From Perkinsus marinus ATCC 50983 (Eukaryota; Perkinsozoa; Perkinsida; Perkinsidae): DNA of 64,000 bases. The DNA lies in assembly GCF_000006405.1 (NCBI RefSeq), contig NW_003208364.1, positions 53,173 through 117,172 on the forward strand, in the 5' to 3' direction. The notes under the pieces were generated by a model. That model did no database searches. It saw only the letters and a list, made by a program, of their open reading frames with translations, and was not told the DNA's origin. Numbering within the stretch: position 1 is the first letter of the stretch; every line of letters starts with the position of its first letter. Positions 12,365 to 24,842 of the stretch are shown in pieces. Both the position numbers and the translations under genes were made by a program.

Positions 12365-13849
12365 ATGAATCATACCTGTGCTGTTCTCTCTGTGGCGGCA
12401 TCTCTTCTTGGGTCTCTTCTCTTCGGACTATGTTTGGGGTTCTCCGGTCCCGCCATTGACACTATGAAGAACGATGTTACTACCCCGGATGGAACACTTA
12501 TCGAAATTGGCGAAGGATCGTCATTTTTCGTATTCCGCACCGCCACCGAAGCCTCTCTGTTTGGTTCAATGCTCAACATCGGTGCCATGGTGGGAGCACT
12601 GGGTGGAGGGCCTCTGAATGAGAAGATCGGTCGCAGGTGGAGTCTCATTGGAGTGTCTCCTCTCTTCGCGTTGCCTTGGCTTTGGGTTGCTCTGGCCACA
12701 ACGGCTTGGCAACTGATTGTCGCCCGTGTCATTATGGGCATCGCGCTCGGCATGAGCTCCTTCACCGTGCCCACTTACATTGGGGAAGTCTCTCCTACTA
12801 AGTATCGTGGATTGCTGGGAGCATGCAATCAAGTGGCCATTACCGTTGGTATTCTCCTGGCGTATGTCCTGGGATTGGCACTACGAACTAAAGCAGGATC
12901 AGTCGATCCCAACGCCACTGCGACTACCTTCTGCGAATGGCGTCAGCTGAGTTTCATATACATCATCCCCTCCGCACTTCTAGGCATAGCAATGTTCTTT
13001 GCACCAGAGTCTCCACGGTGGCTCGCTTCAAAGTGCAGAGACACAGAAGCGAAGGCAGTGCTTATAAAGCTGCGTGGAGCTGACGAGAATGACCCACACG
13101 TTAAGGCTGAACTGGCCGCCTTGGACGCCCTACACACGAAGAGATATGTTCAAGGAAAGGACTCCATTAAGCAAAACTTGAGGGCTCTTAGTGAGTGTAA
13201 AATGCAACTCTTCATTGGAGTCATGCTACAAGTCTTGCAGCAGTTCGCAGGTGTGAATGGTATCATTTTCTATCAGACTTCTATTTTCCAAGCTGCAGGA
13301 ATCGACAACAGAGATGTGGTATCGTTGTCGGTCATGGCTGTGCAGGTCGGTGTGACGCTAATTGGTGCTCTCATTATCGAAAAAGCGGGTCGACGATTAC
13401 TCCTTATTTCGGCTGCCTCGGGTATGTGTATCAGTGCAATTCTGGAAGGTCTATTTTTCTACTTGAGAGACTCAGTTGGCAATCAAAACGTTGGATGGTT
13501 GGCAATCGTTGCGGCGTTCGGCTACATCGCGACATTCTCTCTTGGTGTCGGCGGTATACCGTGGTTAATTCTCGCGGAGCTCTTCCCTGATGAAGTCAGA
13601 GGAGTAGCTTCTTCAATCGCCACCGTGATCAACTGGCTTTGTAGCTTCCTAGTCACTGAACTCATGGAATCGATGACTAGGACTCTTACTTTCTATGGAA
13701 CATTCTGGTTCTTCGCTGGAGTATCTCTCATGTTGGCCTTGTTCGTGGTATTCTTGGTGCCTGAAACTAAAGGAAGGACCTTCGAGGAGATTCAGGCATA
13801 CTTTCAGCGTAGGTATCATTTCGATCACGGTAGTCACTCTTCAGCCTAG
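12365..13849 (+). CDS. MFS hexose/sugar transporter
   Basis: A 494-residue uninterrupted ORF of the sugar-porter family with about 12 membrane helices, expected in the plasma membrane and moving glucose-type sugars. Family motifs appear in order: NEKIGRRWSLI after TM2, RGLLGACNQVAITVGILLAY, PESPRWLASK at the end of the first half, QQFAGVNGIIFYQ, EKAGRRLLLI and, after TM12, VPETKGRTFEEI. Length and motif spacing match full-length sugar transporters. The start is the ATG at 12365, preceded by a pyrimidine-rich stretch. It has no introns, unlike IFT122 downstream. The exact substrate cannot be read from sequence. Confidence 0.94.
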   Translation: MNHTCAVLSVAASLLGSLLFGLCLGFSGPAIDTMKNDVTTPDGTLIEIGEGSSFFVFRTATEASLFGSMLNIGAMVGALGGGPLNEKIGRRWSLIGVSPLFALPWLWVALATTAWQLIVARVIMGIALGMSSFTVPTYIGEVSPTKYRGLLGACNQVAITVGILLAYVLGLALRTKAGSVDPNATATTFCEWRQLSFIYIIPSALLGIAMFFAPESPRWLASKCRDTEAKAVLIKLRGADENDPHVKAELAALDALHTKRYVQGKDSIKQNLRALSECKMQLFIGVMLQVLQQFAGVNGIIFYQTSIFQAAGIDNRDVVSLSVMAVQVGVTLIGALIIEKAGRRLLLISAASGMCISAILEGLFFYLRDSVGNQNVGWLAIVAAFGYIATFSLGVGGIPWLILAELFPDEVRGVASSIATVINWLCSFLVTELMESMTRTLTFYGTFWFFAGVSLMLALFVVFLVPETKGRTFEEIQAYFQRRYHFDHGSHSSA

Positions 13850-15006
13850 GCTTCTTGCCGAACGCTTTCCATGGAACTTATTGCAGAAATGATCGGGTAT
13901 TCAGTCCTTTTTTTCCGGAAAACTAGAGACTCATTGTCTCCATGTTAGTCATGAATTGTTCTTTGAGAACATTCATAGTATTAAGAGAGGTCAGCAAAGT
14001 CACAGATAGAGCTATAGTATTGTCGTCATAATTTTCCATCTTAGCTTGAGCTCATGTTTCTTACTGTTGACTCGACGGTATTTAGTACCAGTATCATTTT
14101 GAAGCGAACGAATCCCGACAATCTACTTGATATATCCCCTGAGTGGGCCTACTAGCTACCTCAGATGAAGCTCTGTTACCATATAAGACTTCGCTTTGAC
14201 TTCGTTTGCTCTCTGGGTGCCAGGATAGCTCTTTTTGAATACGCTAGAGTCTTCGTGTTGCGCTGACCAATAGTAGGATTTGGTTCATCGAATGAATTTC
14301 GCGTTGATGTGTGTGTCTTCTGTTTGTAGGCCGCAGTGATTCGAATAGTTTACGGGAGAGATTACTCGCATAAAGATTTCGTGGTTATTCCGCCTCCGCA
14401 TCGAAATAGCGAATTGGGATGCAAGTTTTCGTATATCCGAGTATTCCAATGCTGTGCTCGAAAAGCCTCGTTCTATCACCACTTACTGTCGAAGCCTGGA
14501 CTGTGTACGGATGGCTCGTTCACAGTCGTCGCACATTCGCTGCTTTGCGAAAATATGTTCTCTGCAGTGCGAGTAGGTTTTCCAATTTTCCTAAATAACA
14601 TCGTCTGTGTGATGCAAGGATCGTCTGATCTAACTACTGCTATCTATTCTATATCTGCTCTAAGTTCAGTTTTCACTGTCGCGGGCTCCGAGTTATCCGC
14701 CACGTTAATCACCTTATGACTAGTGCGACCACTTTAGTCACTCAGGCCTCCAGTGAGGTTTTGTGGTTCCGAATAGATCGAGTCAGCGTCTCAAGGGAAC
14801 GTTCTTTCAATTGATTGATACACTTTGTGTGTCGAGTGGAAATCCAAGGATAGACTGATCGCCTCGGAGGTCGCGGGCGAAAGCCAGGGATAACTCGTGG
14901 ATTAACGTTCGTTCAAGTCGAACGGACTATCACAGTCTACAGTTCCCGAAAATCTTGACGACTGATAAACCTCGGAATCTCTCCAGCTGCCACATTCTCA
15001 CCAGCA
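13850..15006. other. Intergenic region upstream of IFT122
   Basis: About 1.15 kb. One 127-residue open frame (14336-14719) follows an acceptor-like TTTGTAG, but its composition is unconvincing and nothing is recognisable in it, so it is not called. The segment presumably holds the transporter 3' UTR and the IFT122 promoter. Confidence 0.45.
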
Positions 15007-18000
15007 ATGAGACCCCACGCCATCTGGAGGGATCAGATCCCCAACAGAGAGAAATACGGCAATGTTGTCTGGTCTATAGCATACAGGCCTGATGGACAGC
15101 AGGTAATAGAACAGAGCATTGACCATCCGAGCTGAGCGATCGCTGGAGCTCTTTCAGTTGGTGGTAGCTGTGGGCAACCGAGTGCTTCTCTACGACGCCA
15201 ACGATGGCGATCTGGTCCACAGTTTGAAAGGTCATCGAGATAGTGTGTACTGCGTAACTTACTCGAAACAAGGGAAGTAGGGCCGGGGAGCATTCGTGCG
15301 TGTGCGGTACTCGTGCTAATGATTATCAGGAGGTTCGCATCCGGTGGAGCCGACCATCAAGTCATCATCTGGACTAGCAAAGGCGAGGGAATTTTAAAGT
15401 AGCACTCAGGTGGTTCGCCGATTCTTATATAGTTGAGGACGGATGCTGCCTCCTGCCGAAGGTGCTTAGATTGACTCAAATCATCGATGAGTATATTTGA
15501 CTTGATGCCATCGCTTGATTCGGTTTGGCAGATATAGTCATAGCGACTCGATCCAATTCCTGGCCTACAACCCCGTGACACAGCAGCTAGCGAGCGGAAC
15601 TCACAAATGATATAGGACTTTGGAGTCCTGAACAAAAGAGTGTTCAGAAACATAAGGTTGACCAGACTCCCATTCCGTACTGAATTCACTCCTGCTAGGT
15701 GCCTGCTAGAGTTCTCTGCATATCGTGGACAACGGATGGACTGCATTTGGCGCTCGGCTTGTTCAATGGGCACGTATCCATTCGCGACAAGTCAATACCT
15801 CCAACTAGGCTCCCATGCAATATCGTCCATAGACAGGTTTTGCGCGGAGAAGAGCAAAATAATTAGATCTGAACCCGTATGGTGCTTAGCGTGGAACCCC
15901 AGTCCCTCGAGATCTGAATCCACCGAAGTACGTAAATGCGTAAATGCTATTATGGTGACACTGCAGCATCACAGATCCTCACGGTCGGCTGCTGGGACCA
16001 GACGTTATCCTTTTATAAGCTTTCTGGTCAAGAAGCTGGACCACAACATAAGCTAGGCTACGACCCTTGCTCGATCTCCTTCTTCTCATCTGGAGAGTAG
16101 CCCAGTTCGCCATACTCGAATTAGTCGTAGGTGAATCGTACAGATACTTCGCTCTGGGCGGCTTTGATGGGCGCGTCCAGCTATGGACCAGAGATGGGAT
16201 TTTACTCGAAGACATCGTTCAAATGGACAGCCCTGTCTGGAGCTTAGCCGTGATTCTCCCTTGAAAAATTGTACCCTAAAGACCATCACGCGGTGACAGG
16301 TTAGACCTATGGGTCCACCGAGCATCACGATCGGCACAGAAAATGGCGATGTGGCTGCTTATCAATTGATCTTCTCCACGGTGCGTCAAATTTTTCGTCA
16401 CTAGAAGTAGATTCACATGTCCTAGGTCCATGGACTTCACAAAGATCGTTACGCTTACCGAGATAAAATGACCGACGTTGTCTTGCAACACTTAGTGTCT
16501 GATGAGAAAGTGAGATTTTTACTATCATAGTTGTCCAACCTAGTTTCCCCGGAAATAACACTGCTCGCCATCTCTTATCGTCATCACAGGTTCGTATCCG
16601 GTGTAAAGATCATGTGAAGAAGATAGCCGTTTACCGTAATCGACTAGTTGTTCAACTCCCTCAAAAGGTGCCGTTTGCTATTGACCGATCAATCTGTTGA
16701 GATTTCTCTAGAGTAAAAGAAAGCACAGTATTCACTAAGGCAGTGGAGTGTGTACCACTAAGTAATGCTCGCTGAGTTTGACTCAAAGAAAGGTCACGAC
16801 AGAGCTCCTGATAGGCTGTATTCTAGTAGGTATTAGTATATGAAGTACCCGGTGACGACCCGCTTGATATGCGATACCAGCCAGTGGACAAGGTCCGTAT
16901 CACCTTGGACTGCTCGTTGCTGGTGGCCACTGCCCAGCATTTCATCCTTTGTCACGAGAAACAACTACAACTGTGAGGCGAAGACCTCAGCTCGCTGTGT
17001 TGTAGATCGTAGACGTCAGATATTCGAGTGCTGGTGTTATGGAACGCGAATGGCGTCTAGATAGTCTCATACGATACATCAAGGTCTTCGGAGGAGTGCC
17101 TGGGAGTGAGGGCATCCTGGCAGGACTCAAGAACGGTCATGTAAATCTCTTCAAGCAAGGCATTCTTCTCCATCATGTGATGCCGTGTTAGATTGTCAAG
17201 ATCTTCATCAACAGCGCCTTTCCGATAACGGTTATAAAGCAGACGAGTCCCGTGAGGTGCCTCGACTTCTCATGTGAGGAAAACAAGTTGGTCCACTGAA
17301 CTCAATCTCAACGATAGGCGATCGGAAAAAGCTCGCTATCGTTAATGAGAGCGCTACGTTAATGGTCTACGACTTGGAAACACAGAAGCTGTTGTAAACT
17401 CATCAGCGATGATTCATGTGATTGGAGAGGAGTAGATACCAGGAAGCAGGAGCCAGCTCGGTAGCATGGAACCAGGAGTTCCCCGATATGGTCGCATACT
17501 CCGGAAACGACACGCTCTGCATCAAGACTGGCAGCTTTCCTCCTCACCCTCAGAAGCTGCATGGATTTGTACTCTTTCCTAAGCCTTCTTCGACGACCAC
17601 CACAGCTGCTATCTCAGGTTGTCGGTTTCAAAGGCAGTAAAATTTTCTGTCTAAAATCCGCATCCATGGAAACTGTCGAGATCCCTCAGGGGCCCTCGCT
17701 TTACAGGCAACCCGAACACTAGATTCTGTTCGCATGCACTTGGAAGGTATTTATCCGTTGGTAACTTTTCCGCGGCATACGAAGTTGCCTGTCTCGGTGT
17801 GACCGACGGTGACTGGCGACAGCTGGCTTTGTACGCTCTCAAGGAAATGGTCTTCGATGTGGCCCGCAGAGCTTTCATTAGAATACGCGATGTATGGTAT
17901 CGACTATAGCATCACATGTTCACGAGACTCCTCGAGATACGCTATATTGATTTGCTTCATAGACTACTATTACAGTTGACGACTCGTAATGGGATCTCGG

Positions 18001-20800
18001 TGTCGGACACGAGATTCCTATACATGCCAATGTGGGTGCTTTCTTCAAGCTAGGCGTGTCAACTTGGAATGTATACGGTAGGTACTTAGAGGAGTTCTCC
18101 AAGAGGAATTGGAGCAAGGAAGATCGTGCTTTGGTGGCGGCCTATGTTCTGGCCTATGAAGGCCGCTTCCATGAAGTAGATGTGGTAGAATCTACAACGA
18201 CCCTATGCTGCTGGTCCTCAGGCTGCTGTACACTTTGGTCAAGCGAAGGAATACGGTCTGGCAACGGAAATGTTCACTGATCTCAGGAGGTGGGATGATG
18301 CCAAGAAATGGGCTGATATTCACGAGAAGGCTGTCCAGAATGGCGAGGTGATCATACCCGCCGCTACTTCGGCTGAGCTGCTGCTGTTGCTGCTCGTATT
18401 GATCTACAGATTGACATACCAAGCAAAGAGCAGCTATCAGCCTCTGAGAACAAGGAAGACAACGCCAACTTGGTTCCAGATGGAAACACTCCTGGACAAA
18501 TTCCCAAGCGAGTGAGGTGAACTAGTATGCGGTATTGCTACGCTATGCTCGCTAGGGGCCTTCTACTACAACGGGTTTGATGCTAAAGCAAGCTGAGTCA
18601 AGTGAAGAAGATGGTGATTTACGTGCTGCGGCCGATATGTAGTCCTGTCAGTGTCTCAGTAGCGTGAACAAGGTGAGAACAGGTACCTCCAAGTTGGGCA
18701 GAAGGAGCGTGCGGCGGCCCTCTACACTCAAATAGGGGCTCTCGAGCCCCTCATTGAGATTGTCCGTTCCTGTGACCGACAGAATGACCAAGACGAGGGG
18801 ATCATGCTGGACGCTGCGGCCTGCTTCGTGAGGAATAACATCAATGTTTATGGCTGTCACTGCCGCCCAGATAAAACATGATCATTACATGTTTGCGAAG
18901 GAAGCACTAACGAGAGCGGAAGACTTTGAGAACCTCATTAGTCTGCATGTGAAGAAGAGCAGGTTGCCCGACAAGCCTATGAAAGCGGTAGCTGACGTAG
19001 CTCGACAGGTGGGAGGAAGCGTTCCAGCTGGCTCGATCACATCCCGAGCTGGCCGAAGAGATCTACCTACCTTGGGGCAACTGGTTGATCAGCAACGACA
19101 GGTCGTTTTGTTATCTAAGCCTTCGTCCGGAACGCATTGCAGATACGAAGAAGCCTATGAAGCATTTGAGAAGGCTGGTCGCTCTGACCTAAGTTCTGAC
19201 ATGCTGCGTCAGCTGACCAACCTCTCGGCTGAGCAAAAGCTCTTCAAGCAAGCTGGCATGTACAGTTAATCGAAAACGTCGACGAAAGGCTACTTCTGAC
19301 ATCTCAAGATACGCATGGAAAAGAGCTAAGAATGCCGCATTGAGGGAAGAGGAAGATGAGAGCATCCGCTTGAGGCTGCAATCTGATGTGTACGCAGTAG
19401 CCGCCACGTGGAGCAATGAACTGTATCGATGCTCAGCTACTTGGCTTATTCCGATGTGGTTTCCCACATAGAAGGGCCTCTCGCATCATCCCCGTTGGAG
19501 CAGATCCTTCATGCATGTGTGTTTGTGGAGAACATGGCCAGTCAACTCGGCGAGCTTCCACTCGGCGTGAAACGCTCGAACGTGTAAGGGAACTTCAGAA
19601 TTGATCGCTGTCGAACGGAGCGCGGCTTTCAAGGTTGTTCGTTTTGGCCGACACTGCAATACGATTACAATGTTTCAAGCTAGCCCGTAGGCTGTCCAAT
19701 TTCGAACGCTATGAATCATCTATCAGGAGCCGCCCACGATCGCTTGGGGTACGTGAAACTCCCACGGCAATTGTATGCGAAGGCGCAATATTCAGTAATC
19801 AACAATGTACATCTCGGGACCAGCGCGATGATCACAATCAGACCCTGAAAGCCAGATCAGCCGCACTGGTCGACAGCGATGACGTTTCGCATGTCTGCGG
19901 TCGCTGTGGCTCGACGCTCGCGTACTTGATTTCATTCGAGGGTATCATATGCGAACATATCGATGTCCCTATTTCGAATTCGTTTAGGTTCTTCGTCCCC
20001 AGAAGCTATCGAGCCCGAGCACTGCACTGAATGCCTGCATCCAGTGGTAAGTCGGAATTCTAATATTTGGCAGAGTCAATCGCTAGTGCAGATACGATCC
20101 TCAATAGGCTGGGAACCTCTACCTCTGTTGGAGTTCGTGAGTTGAATTCAACTTGATAGGCGCGAATTGGAAGATCTCCATTTAGGAAGCAACCGATGAA
20201 TCGCTCGACCAGGACGAGTTGATTTCGCTTGTGGAATGCGAACCTCGCTATCCAGTTGGACTACGTGATAGGAAAGAACTTCGTGGACGGGAATCGCGTA
20301 GAGCCTTGATCTTCGAGCAGAGCGTACGCTTGAGTCCAGGCGGACAAGGCGCCGACTGCCTCGTTCTTGATGATGAAGGCGGCGCTACGGCTGCCAGCTC
20401 GCTCTACGATGTGGACTCAGAGCTCCTCAGAACCATTGTAAGAGATCAAGACACTTTGTTGCCGTGATTATGTCGAAGGTGACTAGCGCTCGGAATCTGG
20501 TTCCGGGGGAGCCCTACAAGCGCACACGTTTACCAACAGAGATATTGTGTGAGTTACGGCCTGAGGAAGTACTCGTTATCGATCAAGGCTGCAAAGTAGC
20601 AGGAACTAGGTGAGACGTTACTGTTGTTGGCGCGGCTGTGCATCTTTCATAGTATTCGAATGAATGATAGATTTTACAAGAACATGATGCCTGATCTCCC
20701 AGTGACAGCATGCTGTAACTGTGGGCGGCTTTTCAAGTTGGAACTCCTAGAGGAGGCAGGCTACACGGGAAGGAATGGCTGTCCATGTTGCAGTGAGTGA
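15007..20800 (+). CDS. IFT122: Intraflagellar transport protein 122 (IFT-A complex), many short introns
   Basis: This is a core IFT-A subunit for retrograde flagellar transport. Exons matching the family appear in order: [19 protein letters not shown] (15007), [151 protein letters not shown] and [21 protein letters not shown]-like helices follow ([16 protein letters not shown]), then a C-terminal zinc-binding part ([21 protein letters not shown]) ending at 20800. WD40 repeats fill the first third. A frame break near 15605 and an unclear junction near 16110-16135 are discussed as findings. It implies a flagellated stage. Exon borders after 17900 are approximate. Confidence 0.93.
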
Positions 20801-21559
20801 ACCGTAACGAGATGAACTAAGTGTCTGGTCGCAGGCGTCGGCCCTGGGGATATGTCTCTCAGTAGACCATGATTCATGCTGCATGAGAGGTGTGAATGAT
20901 TTCTGTTTCCGTTCGTGGCTTCGAGTTGACTCATCGTAGACAATTCAACGACATGAAGCAAGATTGACGGAATTTGATTTTTAGAATATGAAACCTCTGA
21001 ATCAAATTCAGTGTCAGTCGACGCGTCGAGCTGATCTATGGCAAGACTTGTAGGCGGCCTTCGAGATCAGATGCGTTGAGGGTACAACGTTTAAACTCTG
21101 AACTCTCACGCACAGCTCGTGTGAGTACTCGAAATACTACAATCGATAATTCAAGATGCATTCTCCTCCTGTTGGACTATCGATTTCCCACCAATTTATC
21201 GACTTTACTACACAACTCAATGTAGAGATCTTTTTGGAGAGTCATCAGTTACATCGAGTCATTTATCATGCTAGTTGAAGGGATATGCTGAATTCTGCAC
21301 CGAAGGGAAGTTGACACATGAATCATTTGAGCTTGTCTAGCCCAGCGATCCTATGTTGTCTGGAATCTTCTTCAACCAACGGTGCAGGTTCTCAAAAGCG
21401 GGGTTAAATTCCCCACCAGATTCACATAAAACTGATTTCAAATGGAAGTACTTCGCGCAGTAAGCACTGTACCTGAACACCTTCGTATCATCAGGAAAGT
21501 TGAAGCAATGTTACTCACCGGAGCAAAAACGCTTTGTTGAAGACAGAGAAACCGAAACG

Positions 21560-23479
21560 ATCTATAAAAATGGATGGTGCCTATCACACAGTCAAACTGC
21601 ACAGACTATCTCGCACACACCTTGGCCGAGATTGTGTGTTCCGCAGCGATGGCTCGGTCCCAGGCATCTTGGATCCTGGCTAATGAGGCAGCTTCTAAGA
21701 TGAACGGGATGATTCCACCACTTTCTCTGAGGTCTATCTGTTACCTCCCTGTAGAACTTCGCATATCAGCGAGTGAAACTTTTCCATACGGTCGACGAAT
21801 CTCACAGCCTCATCGGCGTCGAGAGTGACAGCCTATACGTCAATCATGAGAATCTCATGATGAGATATGAGCGCCACGCGCGCTACCTACACTCACCTCA
21901 CGGAGCTCGTTTCTGCATTTGGAAAAGCCCAACACAACTTGCAACCCAACCCAGTCGGCTAGAGCCTCTTCGTAGTCGTACGGGATTTTGATACCCGACT
22001 TGCGCAGGTGGACCTTGCAATGATATTGTGTAGGACCCACTTGCCAGGATGGCTACATGTAGGGCCTCGTGAGCGACAACAAAGACGATCGCAGAGTCCT
22101 CGTATCTAACAATGAAGAGCCCCCATTTTGAGACGCTCCAAGATAGAGTAAAATGTACCGGAGAAGACGGTAGGAAATTTTTGCAGATCGACTAGCAACT
22201 GTGCGATAAAGGAGAGTATCGAACTTCCTAGCTCTCCAGTACTGCTCCGCGGCATGAGCAGCTGTTTCTGAAGGCCCGAATCCGCGATATCTGAGAGAAT
22301 GACTGACGAACCACCACTCGCAAGAGTCAAGAGGACCAGTCACGACTCGAGCCGGAAGTAAACAGGGCAAAACGATTGAGACTCACGGCCTGCCAGGGGC
22401 TGCATCTTCAACGAATTCGTCAGGCGGTTCAATTCGATCCTTATAGCTGACGTAGAGGTAGATGAGAGACTGGCTAGGCTTGCCCGACCATTCACGATAG
22501 AAATTGCCAGGCAGGTCGAGACGCAGTTCTGAACCGAGATATCGGCATACCTACAGGGCAACGACCTCCAACCGAAGCGACCACTCCGCGGACTTTCTAA
22601 ATATCAGAGTAGATCACGGATTCTTACAGCTCTGATTAGCTCGAGCTTTCGCTGCGTACGTTCGTCTACGGAAACACCACCAGGTCGGGTCGGAGATATG
22701 CAGCGCGCGGAAGTGAGCGACGGAGGTCTCAGTCGGGCATCTGGAAGCAGACTACTAGCTCCAGCGAGTGCCGTCGATACCTTTTCCATCGAGAGCTTCC
22801 TTCAAGCGTTTCGCTGGTCCCATGCTCGGAAGGGCCCCGCGAGTCCAATGGTAGTCTATACACGAGCATGTCGAATCGATAAATCTCTCTTTACAGCTCA
22901 CCACTGCTCCTACATTTGCTGCTAGTCGATATATCTCGACTTCTACGGCTGAGCAAAGTTGAGGACATTGCTGGGAGCCTCGCCAAGCGGCGTGTTAATA
23001 GTTTTCATTGACAACAATAAATACGTACCGATTCAACAGAAACTAATGCATCTTCAAGGGGGTCAACGAAGAATACGGCAGCTGCCAACTTCTTATAAGT
23101 GAACTCGTGAGACACTCCTCTATTTGTTCTATCGAGACAAATATAGTGCGACTTCAAGTCGCAAGATTATTAATAATAATACAAGTAATACGAATATAAT
23201 AATGATAATACTGGAAAAAGATCTTTCCGAAGGACCGGAGCTTATATGATACTCTGCACTCATCTAAAGGCTCAAGTGAGTAACCGGTCGTCGCCAAAGA
23301 TGTTCTAATGAGTCCATCTGGGACACTGGGACACAGCAATTCTTCAGCTCATCACCCCAATCACACCGATGAGAAAGTTGAGTCGTGTTGGCAGTATCAA
23401 TACTCTGACGATAACCTCTAACTCTCACAAAGAAACCCAACCGGGAGCGTAATTCGTTCGGAGTGAGAAACCACTTCAT
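21560..23479 (-). CDS. Multi-exon gene with zinc-metallopeptidase-like HEALH motif
   Basis: A possible start is ATG 23479 (MKWFLTPNELRSRLGFFVRV). Further exon-like pieces read KLAAAVFFVDPLEDALVSVE (about 23050), YREWSGKPSQSLIYLYVSYK (about 22470) and IADSGLQKQLLMP (about 22280). The key exon near 22060-22120 reads VFVVAHEALH. A 43-nt GT-AG intron then joins it in phase to VHLRKSGIKIPYDYEEALAD, followed by helices (VRFVDRMEKFHSLICEVLQ; AASLARIQDAWDRAIAAEHT). HExxH plus a downstream EExxAD is the pattern of gluzincin metallopeptidases, resembling predicted aminopeptidases. I do not recognise the family with confidence. It is convergent with IFT122, and its 3' end below 21560 was not resolved. 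Confidence 0.45.
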
Positions 23480-23993
23480 GGTGAGAGAACATGACCTAGA
23501 CTTCCTCTAAACTGGACGAGTGGTACACCGAACTAATCGTGAACCTGTGCCACTGTGGAACTACTCCCCAACAGTGCGACGTCGACCCTTACAGTTCTCT
23601 AACCGTGGAGCTGTTAGGATGTGGATTCCGAACAGTGTTACACACGGTACAGCGATGACGATGATGACAACGCCCAATGAGAAACAATGAATCAATTGAA
23701 CTCCAACAAGTAGTCAGGACAGCTGGCCTTCTAAAGATAACGGAAGATCGCGTCTTTCGCGCATCCCCGCGTTGCTATAGTCGAAGACATAGTCTCTCCG
23801 CTGCCCGTAATCAATCTATAGCAAACTCCACTGCTGACCGAATCGTGACGAGGCGCAGACGGCCAATATGACATTCATAAAACTGTTGATGATAGAATGA
23901 ACACCCGAGCACTCCAACTCAACGCCACCGCCGCTCTCAATCGATACAAGAGTAACAATGTAAACGATAAAATTTCCTCGCGACAGAGTTCAG

Positions 23994-24809
23994 TTAAATT
24001 TGTACCGCGATAGCGGCTCCTGAGATGTTATCGCCCGCTGCAATCGTTGCTACAGGTTCCGTACATACAATGTTTGGACTCAGGCACATGGTAACCTTAT
24101 CGGTGGATTCTTGATCGCGAGTATCATCCCAGCAAACCACCTACAGCAAGCACTTCCAGACGAGAGAAAATTCATTTACGCACCCCATTATGGTGCCTAG
24201 TTTTCAGCACATCCCTCCTCTGCGCAAGGTCTTCATCTTCACTATCGACGAACGTATCATACAACAGAACCTATGACACCGTAGTAGGTCGCCTATGCTG
24301 CACTTAATCCATCCATATTACCTTTCCCTTGTTCAGGTCTATATCATCGTCAGTGTTGAAACCACACACATGCTTGAACGCGATAAGACTCGCTTTACTC
24401 ATCGCTTCTGCTCTGAAATCCACAAAATCGACAAAGTCAAAATCGACCTACGTCCTCACGTTCTGTTCCAGGCATCTGTCTTGACCAAAACAGCTTGGAA
24501 AGCTAGAGTGTGAACGTGTATACGAGAAACCTGCCTCGTGGAGTTCCTGACAGATTATCAATGCATACCGTAACGAGCTGATAAGCCTCCGAATACTACG
24601 TCTTCTCATTCACTTCCTCAATCAGTTTCCAAAGGCTTCGTAACGCATCCAAAACGTTTCGAACTTTGGGACGAGACTCCGAAGCGCGGATGAGACTCCC
24701 ATCACTCGTAGACGACGACTTCCTGGGAAACCCGTAGGGCATGCAAGAACCGCAGGAAGACGCATTTACAACGTAAATTTTATATTCAAGCGTTGTGGCA
24801 AAGATTCAC

Positions 24810-24842
<33 letters not shown>

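Noticed and set aside
14336-14719. 127-residue open frame after an acceptor-like TTTGTAG
   Set aside because: No domain, odd composition and no partner exons; likely chance in an intergenic stretch.
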